Assembly (NCBI GenBank): GCA_902555435.1
Contig: CACDRL010000006.1
Span: forward strand, 42,501-91,968
DNA: 49,468 nucleotides
Source: an uncultured Pelagibacteraceae bacterium
GTDB lineage: Bacteria > Pseudomonadota > Alphaproteobacteria > Pelagibacterales > Pelagibacteraceae
Direction of reading: 5' to 3'
A program made the position numbers and the translations under genes. Shown here piece after piece: positions 10,179 to 18,979 of this stretch (positions are counted from its first letter, which is position 1; each line of letters opens with the position of its first letter). The notes beneath the pieces were generated by a model, which was not told where the DNA came from, made no database searches, and worked only from the letters and a program-made list of their open reading frames with translations.

Positions 10179-12743
10179 ATGCTTAACCCGCTTAACTTAA
10201 TTACAAAATTTATAAAATCTAGCAATCAAAAAGAACTAGATAGAATTGGAAAAATTGTAGAAAAGATAAATTCACACGAAGAACAATTCATAAAATTAGG
10301 TGATGAAGACTTTCCTAAGAAAACAGTCGAATTTAAAGATCAATTAAAAAATGGAAAAAGTTTAGACGAAATTCTACCTGAAGCATTTGCATTAGTAAGG
10401 GAAGCTGCAAAAAGAACAAGACAAGAAAGGCACTTTGATGTTCAGCTTGTTGGGGGAGTAGTTCTTCACGAAGGTAAAATTGCCGAAATGAGAACGGGTG
10501 AAGGAAAAACACTCACTATTGTTTTGGCAGCTTATTTAAATGCACTTTCTGAAAATGGAGTTCATATAGTAACAGTTAATGATTACTTAGCAAAAAGAGA
10601 CTCCATGGAAATGGGTCTCATATATAATTTTCTAGGTCTTACTTCCGGATTTATAAATAATGATCAAGATGATCTAGAAAGAAAAAAAAACTATGATTGT
10701 GATATTACTTATGCAACCAACAGTGAGTTAGGATTTGATTATCTAAGAGATAACATGAAGTTTTCTCAGAAAGAGATGGTTCAAAGATCTCATGCATTTT
10801 CAATTGTAGACGAAATAGACTCATGTTTAATAGATGAAGCAAGAACTCCTCTTGTAATTTCTGGAGCTGCAGAAGATAAAACTGCTCAATACATAGCAAT
10901 AGATAAACTTGTTAAAATTTTAAACAATAAAGATTTTGAAATAGATGAGAAAGAAAAAAGTATACTTTTAACAAACGAGGGTATTAATAATGTTGAAAAA
11001 CTTTTTTCTAATGCAGGTATCTTAAAAAATGATAATTTTTATGACCCAGAAAATCTTCATTTAGTTCACCACGTAAATCAAGCACTCCGTGCAAATCACT
11101 TATTTGAAAAAGGAAAGGATTACATAGTAAAAGATGGGGTTCTTAAAATTATAGATGAGCTAACTGGTAGAATTTTAGAAGGAAGAAGATTTGGAGATGG
11201 ACTTCATCAAGCTCTTGAAGCTAAAGAAAAAATTCAGATACAAGCTGAAAATCAAACTTTAGCATCTATTACCTATCAAAATTATTTTAAACTATATAAA
11301 AAAATATCAGGTTGTACTGGTACTGCTGTAACAGAATCAGAAGAATTTTTTGAAATATATAATCTTTCTGTAGTTGTAATTCCAACAAACAAAGAAATGA
11401 TCAGAAAGGACTACAATGATTTGATCTTTAGAACTGAAAAAGAAAAAAATGATGCGATAATCAACAAGATTATTGAAAAATACGAAAATGGTCAACCAAT
11501 TTTAGTTTTTACATCTAGTATCAACAAATCTGAAGTTTATTCTAAATTATTAAATGAAAAAAATATTAAACATGTAGTTTTAAATGCAAAGAACCACGAA
11601 AATGAAGCTGAAATAATCGCAAATGCTGGAAAAGAAAAATCTTTAATAATTACAACTAGTATTTCTGGTAGAGGTGTTGACATCCAGCTTGGTGGAAAAA
11701 AAGGATCAATTCCTGATGATCAGTTAAAAATAGATAAAGAAAAAATTAAATCTCTAGGTGGCTTATTTGTAATTGGTACAGAAAGAATGGAGTCTAGAAG
11801 AGTAGACAATCAAGCAAGAGGAAGAGCTGGAAGACAAGGAGATCAAGGTAGTTCAGTATTTTATGTAAGTTTAGAAGATGATTTAATGAGAATTTTTGGC
11901 TCAGAATCAATGAATAATATGCTTGAAAAACTTGGTTTAAAAGATGGTGAAAGTATTGATCACCCGTGGATCAATAAAGCATTGGAAAGAGCTCAGCAGA
12001 AAGTTGAAGCCAGAAATTTTGATATCAGAAAAACACTAATCAAATTTGACAATGTTTTAAATGACCAAAGACATGTTGTATTTTCTCAAAGAAAAAATGC
12101 AATGAATAGTGAAAATATTTTTGATTATTCTGACGAATTTTTAAAAGAAATATTAGAGGACTTGATAAAATTAAAAATTCAAAATTTATCTAATCCAAAA
12201 AGTAACGAATTTAACAATAAAGTTAGACAAATTGTTGGAAAAAGTTTTAATGACTCTGAACTTCAAAGTTTAATTTCTGCCAAGGATAATGAACTGAAAG
12301 AGCAAATAACTTCAAAATTTAATGAAACACGTAATGAGAGAATTAAAGTTCTAAACGAACAGCATGCAAAAGAAATTGAAAAAAGAATATTTTTGCAAAC
12401 AATAGATTTGAATTGGAAATCACATATACAATATTTAGAACAACTTAGACAAGTAATTGGATTAAGATCTTACGGTCAAAGAGATCCTTTGGTTGAATAT
12501 AAAAAAGAGGCTTTTGATTTATTTTCAAATTTATTAGAAAAACTAAAATTAGACTATGTTACAATTTTAATGAATTTAAAAGTAATTACTGAGTCTAGTG
12601 AAAGTATCTCAAATTCAAATAAAATTAAACCATCTAACAATCCTAAATGTTTGTTGCTAATTCAAAAAAATCAAAAAATTGCAAGGAACGAGAGATGTGA
12701 AGCGACTGGAAAAAAATTCAAAAATTGCTGTGGAGCTTTGTGA
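10179..12743 (+). CDS. secA: preprotein translocase ATPase SecA
   Basis: SecA drives Sec-dependent export through SecYEG. The 854-residue protein has the Walker A motif MRTGEGKT (104-111), the DEAD-type Walker B IVDEIDSCLIDEARTPL, TNSELGFDYLRDNM, the motif RGRAGRQGD(Q)GSS of the second ATPase fold, and the helical scaffold end (SYGQRDPLVEYKKEAFDLF). The C-terminal SecB/lipid-binding zinc motif, normally CxCx8C(H/C), is altered: it reads RCEATGKKFKNCCGAL, missing the second cysteine and one residue. It is a single plus-strand gene convergent with accA. Confidence 0.97.
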   Translation: MLNPLNLITKFIKSSNQKELDRIGKIVEKINSHEEQFIKLGDEDFPKKTVEFKDQLKNGKSLDEILPEAFALVREAAKRTRQERHFDVQLVGGVVLHEGKIAEMRTGEGKTLTIVLAAYLNALSENGVHIVTVNDYLAKRDSMEMGLIYNFLGLTSGFINNDQDDLERKKNYDCDITYATNSELGFDYLRDNMKFSQKEMVQRSHAFSIVDEIDSCLIDEARTPLVISGAAEDKTAQYIAIDKLVKILNNKDFEIDEKEKSILLTNEGINNVEKLFSNAGILKNDNFYDPENLHLVHHVNQALRANHLFEKGKDYIVKDGVLKIIDELTGRILEGRRFGDGLHQALEAKEKIQIQAENQTLASITYQNYFKLYKKISGCTGTAVTESEEFFEIYNLSVVVIPTNKEMIRKDYNDLIFRTEKEKNDAIINKIIEKYENGQPILVFTSSINKSEVYSKLLNEKNIKHVVLNAKNHENEAEIIANAGKEKSLIITTSISGRGVDIQLGGKKGSIPDDQLKIDKEKIKSLGGLFVIGTERMESRRVDNQARGRAGRQGDQGSSVFYVSLEDDLMRIFGSESMNNMLEKLGLKDGESIDHPWINKALERAQQKVEARNFDIRKTLIKFDNVLNDQRHVVFSQRKNAMNSENIFDYSDEFLKEILEDLIKLKIQNLSNPKSNEFNNKVRQIVGKSFNDSELQSLISAKDNELKEQITSKFNETRNERIKVLNEQHAKEIEKRIFLQTIDLNWKSHIQYLEQLRQVIGLRSYGQRDPLVEYKKEAFDLFSNLLEKLKLDYVTILMNLKVITESSESISNSNKIKPSNNPKCLLLIQKNQKIARNERCEATGKKFKNCCGAL

Positions 12744-12746
12744 TTT

Positions 12747-13841
12747 TTAAATTAATAAAAACATAGAAGCTATCAATAGTAAAACTGCACCAATACCAAA
12801 TAATAATTTTTTTGATCTAAAAATATTATCAAAATTATTTTTCTTGATGGTCAAATTGCTTAAATCTTCTACATTGCTCATAAAACCATCATTTCTTCCA
12901 ATTTTTAAAAACTTATTTTTTCTTTCATTCAGTATATCTTCTGATGTCATTTCCTTATATTGATCTAAGTTTTTAGAAATAGATTTTCTAACATTATCTA
13001 GCATCATGTCTCTATCTCTATGAGCACCACCTAAAGGTTCTGGAATTATTTCATCAATAACTTTTAATTTTAATAAATCTTTTGCTGAAAGCTTCATTGC
13101 TTTTGCTGCATCAAGCATTTTTTTTGGATCTCTCCATAATATTGTTGCACAGCCTTCAGGAGATATAACTGAATAAATGGCATTTTCTAACATGATAACT
13201 TTATTCGACGATGCTAATGCAATCGCGCCACCTGAACCACCTTCACCTATAATTATTGCAATAGTTGGCACCTTAAGTTCCATGCAACATTCAATTGATT
13301 TTGCTATTGCCTCGGCTTGACCTCTTTCCTCTGCACCAACACCAGGATAAGCGCCTGGTGTATCTATAAAAGAGATAATTGGAATATTAAATTTATTAGC
13401 CAAATTCATTAATCGAATAGTTTTTCTGTAACCCTCTGGTCGCATCATCCCAAAATTTCTTTCGATTCTGCTATCCAAATCTTCGCCCTTTTCTTGACCA
13501 ATAACTAAAACTGAATGACCATTGAATTTTGCAAAACCTGTAAGTACAGATTTATCTTCACCATAATAACGGTCTCCAGATAGAGAAATAAAGTCTTCGA
13601 ATAAATTATCTATGAAAAATTTAGACTTTGGTCTGTCTTCATGTCTTGCAACCATGGTGGTTTGCCATGGATCTAGGTTTGAATATATATCGTCTAATTT
13701 TTGATCTAATTCAACTTGTGTGCTTGAAATTTTTTGCGTATCCACTTCTGATAATCCCTCTTGATTATAAGGATCTTTTAATTTTTCCAATTCTGACTCT
13801 AAATCTTTAATTTCAGTCTCAAAGTTGAGATAATTTTTCAT
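12747..13841 (-). CDS. accA: acetyl-CoA carboxylase carboxyltransferase subunit alpha, with C-terminal membrane tail
   Basis: AccA and AccD form the carboxyltransferase of acetyl-CoA carboxylase, the first step of fatty-acid synthesis. The 364-residue protein has the standard core (MVARHEDRPKS, FNGHSVLVIGQEKG, PIISFIDTPGAYPGVGAEERGQ, GEGGSGGAIALA, SPEGCATILWRD). The family normally ends soon after the KFLKIGR segment, near residue 318. Here about 46 further residues follow and end in a strongly hydrophobic stretch (about 346-364, LLFGIGAVLLLIASMFLLI), a probable tail anchor. The partner accD is some 21 kb away on the plus strand. Confidence 0.94.
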   Translation of the reverse strand: MKNYLNFETEIKDLESELEKLKDPYNQEGLSEVDTQKISSTQVELDQKLDDIYSNLDPWQTTMVARHEDRPKSKFFIDNLFEDFISLSGDRYYGEDKSVLTGFAKFNGHSVLVIGQEKGEDLDSRIERNFGMMRPEGYRKTIRLMNLANKFNIPIISFIDTPGAYPGVGAEERGQAEAIAKSIECCMELKVPTIAIIIGEGGSGGAIALASSNKVIMLENAIYSVISPEGCATILWRDPKKMLDAAKAMKLSAKDLLKLKVIDEIIPEPLGGAHRDRDMMLDNVRKSISKNLDQYKEMTSEDILNERKNKFLKIGRNDGFMSNVEDLSNLTIKKNNFDNIFRSKKLLFGIGAVLLLIASMFLLI

Positions 13842-13918
13842 AATATGATTATAACGGATGGTTAATTCATAAAAAAGGCAATAAAATGATATTTAATTTA
13901 AAGTGTAATTGTTATTAA

Positions 13919-13946
13919 TTGACTCTTTTATAGAAGAAGATACATA
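13919..13946 (+). promoter_or_regulatory. candidate promoter of the glycine riboswitch / glcB transcript
   Basis: TTGACT (13919-13924) and TACATA (13941-13946) are spaced by 16 bp, so transcription would begin within a few bases of the first aptamer at about 13951. TTGACT is a close match to the -35 consensus in otherwise AT-rich DNA, and the position fits a riboswitch leader with almost no extra 5' sequence. Confidence 0.5.
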
Positions 13947-13950
13947 TTTT

Positions 13951-14100
13951 ACTGTCGGGAGAGACTATTAGATTTAGCACCGAAGGAGCAACCACCCCGG
14001 AAACTCTCAGGTAAAAAGGACCGATAGTTGCATAACACTCTGGAAAGAGAATTAATTCCGCCGAAGGAGCAAAACTCTCAGGCAAAAATACAGATGGGGT
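13951..14100 (+). ncRNA. tandem glycine riboswitch controlling malate synthase
   Basis: Two glycine aptamers lie in tandem. The first is closed by P1 ACTGTCGG (13951-13958) with CCGATAGT (14021-14028) and contains the conserved GCACCGAAGGAGCAA and AAACTCTCAGG segments. The second (about 14036-14100) repeats CCGCCGAAGGAGCAA and AAACTCTCAGGCAAAAA. Glycine riboswitches usually switch on glycine-catabolic genes. In SAR11 a glycine-activated riboswitch on malate synthase has been described and tied to glycine/serine dependence. No terminator hairpin fits in the 12 nt before the ATG, so translational control is the simplest inference. Confidence 0.95.
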
Positions 14101-14112
14101 AATTTAGGTGAT

Positions 14113-16275
14113 ATGCAAGAAAAATATATAAATATAAATACTTTAAAAGTATCTGAAAAACTTTCTCAATTTATTAGCGACGAGCTATTAAAAGAAACAG
14201 ATCTATCTGTTGATAATTTTTGGTTAGGTTTCGATAAAACAGTTAATGAATTAGCACCTAAAAATAAAGAATTGATAAACATAAGAGAAGACTTACAAAA
14301 ACAAATCGATAATTGGCATATAAAAAATAAGGGAAATGAATTTAATTTATCAGAATACAAAAAATTTCTAAAAGGAATTGGTTATCTGAAAGAAGAAGGT
14401 GATGATTTTGAAATAGCAACTCAAAATGTTGATCAGGAAATAACAAGTATTGCTGGACCTCAACTTGTTGTACCAGTAATGAATGCGAGATACGCTTTAA
14501 ATGCAGCTAATGCTAGATGGATGAGCCTGTACGATAGTCTGTATGGAACAGATGTAATTGAACAATCAGAAGATAGCGTATCTGAAAGATACGACCCATT
14601 AAGAGGAGAAATGGTAATAAAATATGGAAGGGATTTTTTAGATAAATATTTTCCATTAGCAGGATTGAGTTGGCAAAAAATTACAAGTTTTGCGGTTAAG
14701 TATGGAAAATTTAAAGCTTTAAAAGGTGCTGATATTTATGATTTGGTAGATGAGAATAAATTTATTGGCCATAGGGGCGAAACTGACAACCCAGCTGCTA
14801 TAATTTTAAAAAACAACAATTTACATATAGAGATTTTAAAAGACTCAAGAGCTTTTGCTGCTCAACAAGATCATGCAGGGATTAGTGACATAATTTTAGA
14901 GTCTGCGGTGTCAACAATCTGTGATAACGAAGATAGTGTAGCTGCAGTAGATGCGGAAGATAAAATTATCTGTTATAGAAATTGGCTAGGTCTGATGAAA
15001 GGTGATCTAAAATCAAAATTTGAAAAAGAAGGAAAATTATTTGAGAGAAAACTTAACCCTAATAGAAGCTATATTTCAAAAGATGGAAAAGGTTTAAAGC
15101 TTCATGGAAGAAGTTTGCTGCTAGTTAGAAATGTTGGTCACTTAATGACTAATCCTTCAATAATTTTAAAAGATGGTAGTGAAGTTCCAGAAGGAATAAT
15201 GGATGCGTTCATTACTACAGCTGCAGCTCTTCATGATATTAAGAAAAAAACCAATTCAAGAACTGGCTCTATTTATATCGTGAAGCCAAAAATGCATGGA
15301 CCAGATGAAACTGCATTTACTGATTTACTTTTCTCAAAAGTAGAGGAAGTTTTAGGTTTGCCAAAATACACCTGTAAAATTGGAATAATGGATGAAGAAA
15401 GAAGAACCTCAGCTAATTTAAAAGAGTGTATTAGATCGTTAAAAAATAGAGTTTTCTTTATAAATACAGGTTTTCTAGATAGAACTGGTGATGAAATGCA
15501 CACCTGTATGGAAGCTGGTCCAATGATTAAAAAAGGTGACATGAAAACTTCAAAATGGATTACAGCCTATGAAAACAACAATGTTGATATTGGTATAAAA
15601 TGTGGATTTTCTGGAAAAGCTCAAATTGGAAAAGGTATGTGGGCAATGCCAGACAAAATGAAAGATATGATGGAGCAAAAAACTGGACATTTAAAAGCAG
15701 GTGCAAATTGTGCATGGGTTCCATCTCCAACTGCTGCAGCTTTGCATGCGCTACATTATCATGAAATAAATATTTTTGATGAACAACAAAAAATTAAAAA
15801 TAGGGAACAAGCAAAGCTTGATGATATTTTAACAATACCTACTGCTGATAGACCAAATTGGTCTGTAGATGAAATTAATAAAGAAATTTCTAACTCAGCT
15901 CAAACTTTATTAGGTTATGTTGTGAGATGGATCGATCAAGGAGTTGGGTGCTCCAAAGTACCAGATATAAATAACGTGGGTTTGATGGAAGATAGAGCCA
16001 CACTTAGAATTTCATCTCAACATATTGCAAATTGGATACATCACGGTATTACAACAAAAATTCAAGTTGTAGAAATTCTTAAAGACATGGCTAAAATTGT
16101 AGATGATCAAAATAAAAATGACTCTAATTACGTAAGAATGAGTGATAACTTTGAAAATTCAATTGCATTTCAAACTGCATGTGATTTGGTATTTAAAGGA
16201 AAAGAGCAACCATCTGGTTATACTGAACCTTTACTACATTTAAATAGACTTACTAAAAAGTCTAATCTGAACTAG
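14113..16275 (+). CDS. glcB: malate synthase G
   Basis: Condenses glyoxylate with acetyl-CoA to malate. The 720-residue length is typical of isoform G. Recognisable family blocks include GPQLVVPVMNARYALNAANA, YDSLYGTDVI, MHGPDETAFTDLLFSKVE, IGIMDEERRTSANLKECI, FLDRTGDEMHTCMEAGPM, GANCAWVPSPTAAALHALHYH and ATLRISSQHIANWIHHG. The tandem glycine riboswitch sits immediately upstream (second aptamer ends about 12 nt before ATG 14113), so expression should follow glycine, whose breakdown can give glyoxylate. The 3' end overlaps the convergent recR by 14 bp. Confidence 0.97.
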   Translation: MQEKYININTLKVSEKLSQFISDELLKETDLSVDNFWLGFDKTVNELAPKNKELINIREDLQKQIDNWHIKNKGNEFNLSEYKKFLKGIGYLKEEGDDFEIATQNVDQEITSIAGPQLVVPVMNARYALNAANARWMSLYDSLYGTDVIEQSEDSVSERYDPLRGEMVIKYGRDFLDKYFPLAGLSWQKITSFAVKYGKFKALKGADIYDLVDENKFIGHRGETDNPAAIILKNNNLHIEILKDSRAFAAQQDHAGISDIILESAVSTICDNEDSVAAVDAEDKIICYRNWLGLMKGDLKSKFEKEGKLFERKLNPNRSYISKDGKGLKLHGRSLLLVRNVGHLMTNPSIILKDGSEVPEGIMDAFITTAAALHDIKKKTNSRTGSIYIVKPKMHGPDETAFTDLLFSKVEEVLGLPKYTCKIGIMDEERRTSANLKECIRSLKNRVFFINTGFLDRTGDEMHTCMEAGPMIKKGDMKTSKWITAYENNNVDIGIKCGFSGKAQIGKGMWAMPDKMKDMMEQKTGHLKAGANCAWVPSPTAAALHALHYHEINIFDEQQKIKNREQAKLDDILTIPTADRPNWSVDEINKEISNSAQTLLGYVVRWIDQGVGCSKVPDINNVGLMEDRATLRISSQHIANWIHHGITTKIQVVEILKDMAKIVDDQNKNDSNYVRMSDNFENSIAFQTACDLVFKGKEQPSGYTEPLLHLNRLTKKSNLN

Positions 16276-16879
16276 AAACCAAGTTAGACCGATTTTTAAA
16301 AGCAGAAAATAAAGTCCCATCGTCTAAACTTTCAATTTCACCGCCTACTGGTAAACCTTGTGCAAGTTTTGTAATTTTTACATTAGAATTCTTTAGGCTA
16401 TCTTGAATGTAGTAAGCAGTAGTTTGACCTTCAACGGTTGCACTTGTAGCTAATATAACTTCTTCTATTTTATATTTTTTTACTCTCTCTACCAAAGAGT
16501 TAATCAGTAAATCTTCCTTTTTTTGCCCAACTGATGAAATTGTGCCACCTAAAATATGAAAATATCCTTTAAATATATTTGAACTTTCTATACTCCATTG
16601 ATCAGAGATATTTTCAACAACACAAATTTTATCATATTTTTTATCAATTATTTTACAATATTCGTAAGTACATTCAACAGAGTTAGATTTTAAAATACCG
16701 CAAATTTTACATCTAGAAATATTTTTGTATACCTCAGCAAGGGTTTTTGCTAATGGCTTAACAAGTTCATCGCGGTTGTTTATCAATTTTAATACAATCC
16801 TTTTTGCTGATTTTGGTCCAAGACCTGGTAACTTTGATATTAATTTAATAAGTTCGTCTATCTCTAAGGAATTTTGCAT
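16262..16879 (-). CDS. recR: recombination protein RecR
   Basis: RecR works with RecF and RecO to load RecA at gaps. The 205-residue protein has the helix-hairpin-helix KLPGLGPKSAKRI (about 16-28), a four-cysteine zinc motif (C57, C60, C70, C75), the Toprim domain starting near VVENISDQWSIE, and the Walker-like C-terminal segment (LAQGLPVGGEIESLDDGTL). It completes the dnaX-ybaB-recR order conserved across bacteria and lies 3 bp after ybaB. Confidence 0.96.
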   Translation of the reverse strand: MQNSLEIDELIKLISKLPGLGPKSAKRIVLKLINNRDELVKPLAKTLAEVYKNISRCKICGILKSNSVECTYEYCKIIDKKYDKICVVENISDQWSIESSNIFKGYFHILGGTISSVGQKKEDLLINSLVERVKKYKIEEVILATSATVEGQTTAYYIQDSLKNSNVKITKLAQGLPVGGEIESLDDGTLFSAFKNRSNLVSSSD

Positions 16880-16882
16880 AAA

Positions 16883-17200
16883 TTAAAGTGGCCACTTAAA
16901 ACCAGGTATACCAAATCCACCAGTAGCTTTTGATATCTCTTCAGATGTTTTCGACTTTAGCTGCGATTTAGCGTTGTTATGCGCAGCTACAATTAAATCT
17001 TCTATTATTGACTTGTCTTCTTTCATTATTTCATCTGATAATTTAATTGATTGCATTTCACCTTCTCCATCTAAGACAATTTTTACAGAATTTGAGCCAG
17101 AAACACCCTCTACTCTTATTTCTTTAATTTTTTGCTGACTCTCTTTCATTTTTGCTTCAAGTTCTTTTGCTTTGTCTAATATTTTATTAAAATCAGTCAT
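16883..17200 (-). CDS. YbaB/EbfC family nucleoid-associated protein
   Basis: A small (105-residue) dimeric DNA-binding protein. The N-terminal coiled-coil helix (DKAKELEAKMKESQQKIKEI) is followed by the family's beta region (VEGVSGSNSVKIVLDGEG) and the end motif FGIPGFKWPL. Its place between dnaX and recR is the standard context. The start overlaps the dnaX 3' end by 8 bp, pointing to translational coupling. Confidence 0.94.
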   Translation of the reverse strand: MTDFNKILDKAKELEAKMKESQQKIKEIRVEGVSGSNSVKIVLDGEGEMQSIKLSDEIMKEDKSIIEDLIVAAHNNAKSQLKSKTSEEISKATGGFGIPGFKWPL

Positions 17201-18839
17201 TATCTTTATCCTCCTTACTTATCGATTTAACATCTACTAGTTCTGCATCAGGAAAATTTTCCATAAAATTTTTATAGATTTCAGTTTGTTTAGCTTTTTC
17301 AATTAATATTTTTTTTTCATTTTCTTTCTTTTCTCTAATTGAAAGATCTCCTTTTGATTTGCTGAGTGTGATAATCCATCTTTCTTTAGTCCAATCAAAA
17401 AGCTTTGTTGAAAGATCTTTTACAAAATCTTTATCAAGACTGTCATTAAATGAAATCTCAATCCTATTTTTTTCAAATTTTACCAAATTGACATTTTTCT
17501 CTAATTCAAATTTAAGTTTTAATTCTTTTTTGCTTGTACAAATAGCAACTAATTCATCAAAAGAATTAATTTGAGTTTTGATTTCTGCTTTAACTTCAGT
17601 TTGTATTTCTGCATTCTTTTTTTCTTCTTGAGAGATATTTTTTATTTGATCAATAATTTTAGTCTCTGTTTTTGTCTCAATTTTGCTAGTTGAATTTTCT
17701 TGTTTAGGTTTTGTATCTAATTGTTTAATTTGTTTTACAGAACTTAAGTGCATTAATCTAATTAAAAACATTTCAATTGATAAATGTTGATTTGAAACAA
17801 TGTCTAATTCTTCTAATGATTTGATAGAAAACTGCCAAAATAAAATTAATACTTCTGGTTGGATTTGATTAGAAATATTTTTTATTTTGTTAAATTCTTC
17901 ATCATTAAGAGAAAAGTTAGTGCTTTCTAAAGTAAGAGAATTAATATTTTTAAAGTAATATAATAATTCTAAAAAATCATTTAAAAATATTTTTGGTTCA
18001 ACTCCCTGATCATATATTTTTCTATAAATATTTATTACCTTTTCTTCTTCTCCTCTTAATATTAATTCAAACAAATCAATTAATTGTGATTTATCAAAAT
18101 AACCAAAAATCTTTTGAGCGGAACTTAAATCTAGTTCTTTATCAGAATCTAAACTCAATAATGCTCTATCTAATAGAGATAATGCATCTCTTACTGAGCC
18201 TTCAGATATTTTTACAATTAATTTTAGAGCATCATCCGTGACTTTTCCGTTTTCTTTATCTTTAATTTTTTTTATAAAATCAAACAGTTCAGAAGATTTA
18301 ATCCTTGAGAGATCAAAACGCTGACACCTAGAAACAACTGTTATAGGAATTTTTTTTATTTCTGTTGTAGCAAATATAAATTTTAAATATGAAGGTGGCT
18401 CTTCCAATGTTTTTAATAATGCATTAAATGCTTGTTTGCTTAACATATGAACCTCATCGATTATGAAAATCTTATACTTCGCGGAAGTTGGTCCGTATCT
18501 AGAAAACTCTATTAAATCTCTAACATCATCTACCCCTGTCTTGCTAGCTGCATCCATTTCAAGTACATCTATGTGACTTGAGTTAGTTATCGCATCGCAA
18601 TTATCACATTTTACTTTGCATTTATTTTCTATTCCGTTTGAACAATTTAATGTTTTTGCAACAATCCTTGCAGTAGTAGTTTTTCCAATTCCTCTAATTC
18701 CTGTAAATAAATATGCGTTAGGTATTTTGTCAGCTTTTATTGAATTTATAATTGTTTCAGCAACAACCTCTTGACCAATAAGATCATTAAAATTTTGAGG
18801 TCTATATTTAAGAGCTAGTACTTTTGAGTTATTATTCAT
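17193..18839 (-). CDS. dnaX: DNA polymerase III subunit gamma/tau
   Basis: Clamp-loader ATPase. The 548-residue protein has Walker A GIRGIGKTT (47-55), a zinc motif (C66, C74, C78, C81), the DnaX-specific LEMDAASKTGVDDVRDLIE, Walker B IFIIDEVHML and LLKTLEEPP. Domains I-III end near residue 370 and are followed by a Lys/Glu/Gln-rich linker (about 376-425) and a short C-terminal tau-type region. The gene starts 10 nt after the SRP RNA 3' end on the same strand, with no terminator between. The linker contains an A AAA AAG heptamer, listed separately. Confidence 0.96.
   Translation of the reverse strand: MNNNSKVLALKYRPQNFNDLIGQEVVAETIINSIKADKIPNAYLFTGIRGIGKTTTARIVAKTLNCSNGIENKCKVKCDNCDAITNSSHIDVLEMDAASKTGVDDVRDLIEFSRYGPTSAKYKIFIIDEVHMLSKQAFNALLKTLEEPPSYLKFIFATTEIKKIPITVVSRCQRFDLSRIKSSELFDFIKKIKDKENGKVTDDALKLIVKISEGSVRDALSLLDRALLSLDSDKELDLSSAQKIFGYFDKSQLIDLFELILRGEEEKVINIYRKIYDQGVEPKIFLNDFLELLYYFKNINSLTLESTNFSLNDEEFNKIKNISNQIQPEVLILFWQFSIKSLEELDIVSNQHLSIEMFLIRLMHLSSVKQIKQLDTKPKQENSTSKIETKTETKIIDQIKNISQEEKKNAEIQTEVKAEIKTQINSFDELVAICTSKKELKLKFELEKNVNLVKFEKNRIEISFNDSLDKDFVKDLSTKLFDWTKERWIITLSKSKGDLSIREKKENEKKILIEKAKQTEIYKNFMENFPDAELVDVKSISKEDKDND
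17596..17622 (-). other. candidate -1 frameshift site in dnaX (A AAA AAG plus -1 stop)
   Basis: On the coding strand, codons 406-408 read GAA AAA AAG, so the heptamer A AAA AAG (17616-17622) is in the slippery phase used by E. coli dnaX. A -1 shift would add E-C-R-N-T-N and stop at TGA (17596-17598), giving a product of about 414 residues that ends just after domain III. I see no obvious upstream Shine-Dalgarno-like stimulator or strong downstream hairpin, and such A-rich heptamers are frequent in this genome by composition alone. Confidence 0.4.
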
Positions 18840-18849
18840 AAATTTTTAA

Positions 18850-18933
18850 GGAGACTAGAACCTGAATAACTGTCTCTACGACTGCTTCCGTTAAGATCTG
18901 GTCGGGTTCAAGCAGCATCCACCTCTAGCCTCC
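18850..18933 (-). ncRNA. ffs: signal recognition particle RNA (4.5S type)
   Basis: On the minus strand the RNA begins GGAGGCTAGAG and ends TTCTAGTCTCC. These pair (GGAG with CTCC, CTAGA with TCTAG) to close the rod. The centre carries the SRP domain IV core: GACCAGATC on the 5' side and GGAAGCAGTC on the 3' side, equivalent to CAGGTC...GGAAGCAG in E. coli. The apical loop reads U-UAAC-G where E. coli has C-GGAA-G. Length is about 84 nt. Its place directly before dnaX-ybaB-recR matches the scr-dnaX order of other bacteria. Confidence 0.9.
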
Positions 18934-18939
18934 AAATCT

Positions 18940-18969
18940 ATTATAGCAGTTAAAATTTCTAATCTACAA
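18940..18969 (-). promoter_or_regulatory. promoter of SRP RNA (and probably dnaX)
   Basis: On the minus strand a perfect TATAAT (18940-18945) lies 7 bp before the first G of the SRP RNA (18933). TTGTAG (18964-18969) is 18 bp further upstream as the -35. No terminator separates SRP RNA from dnaX, so this promoter probably also feeds dnaX, ybaB and recR. Confidence 0.7.
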
Positions 18970-18979
18970 GAAAAGATTA

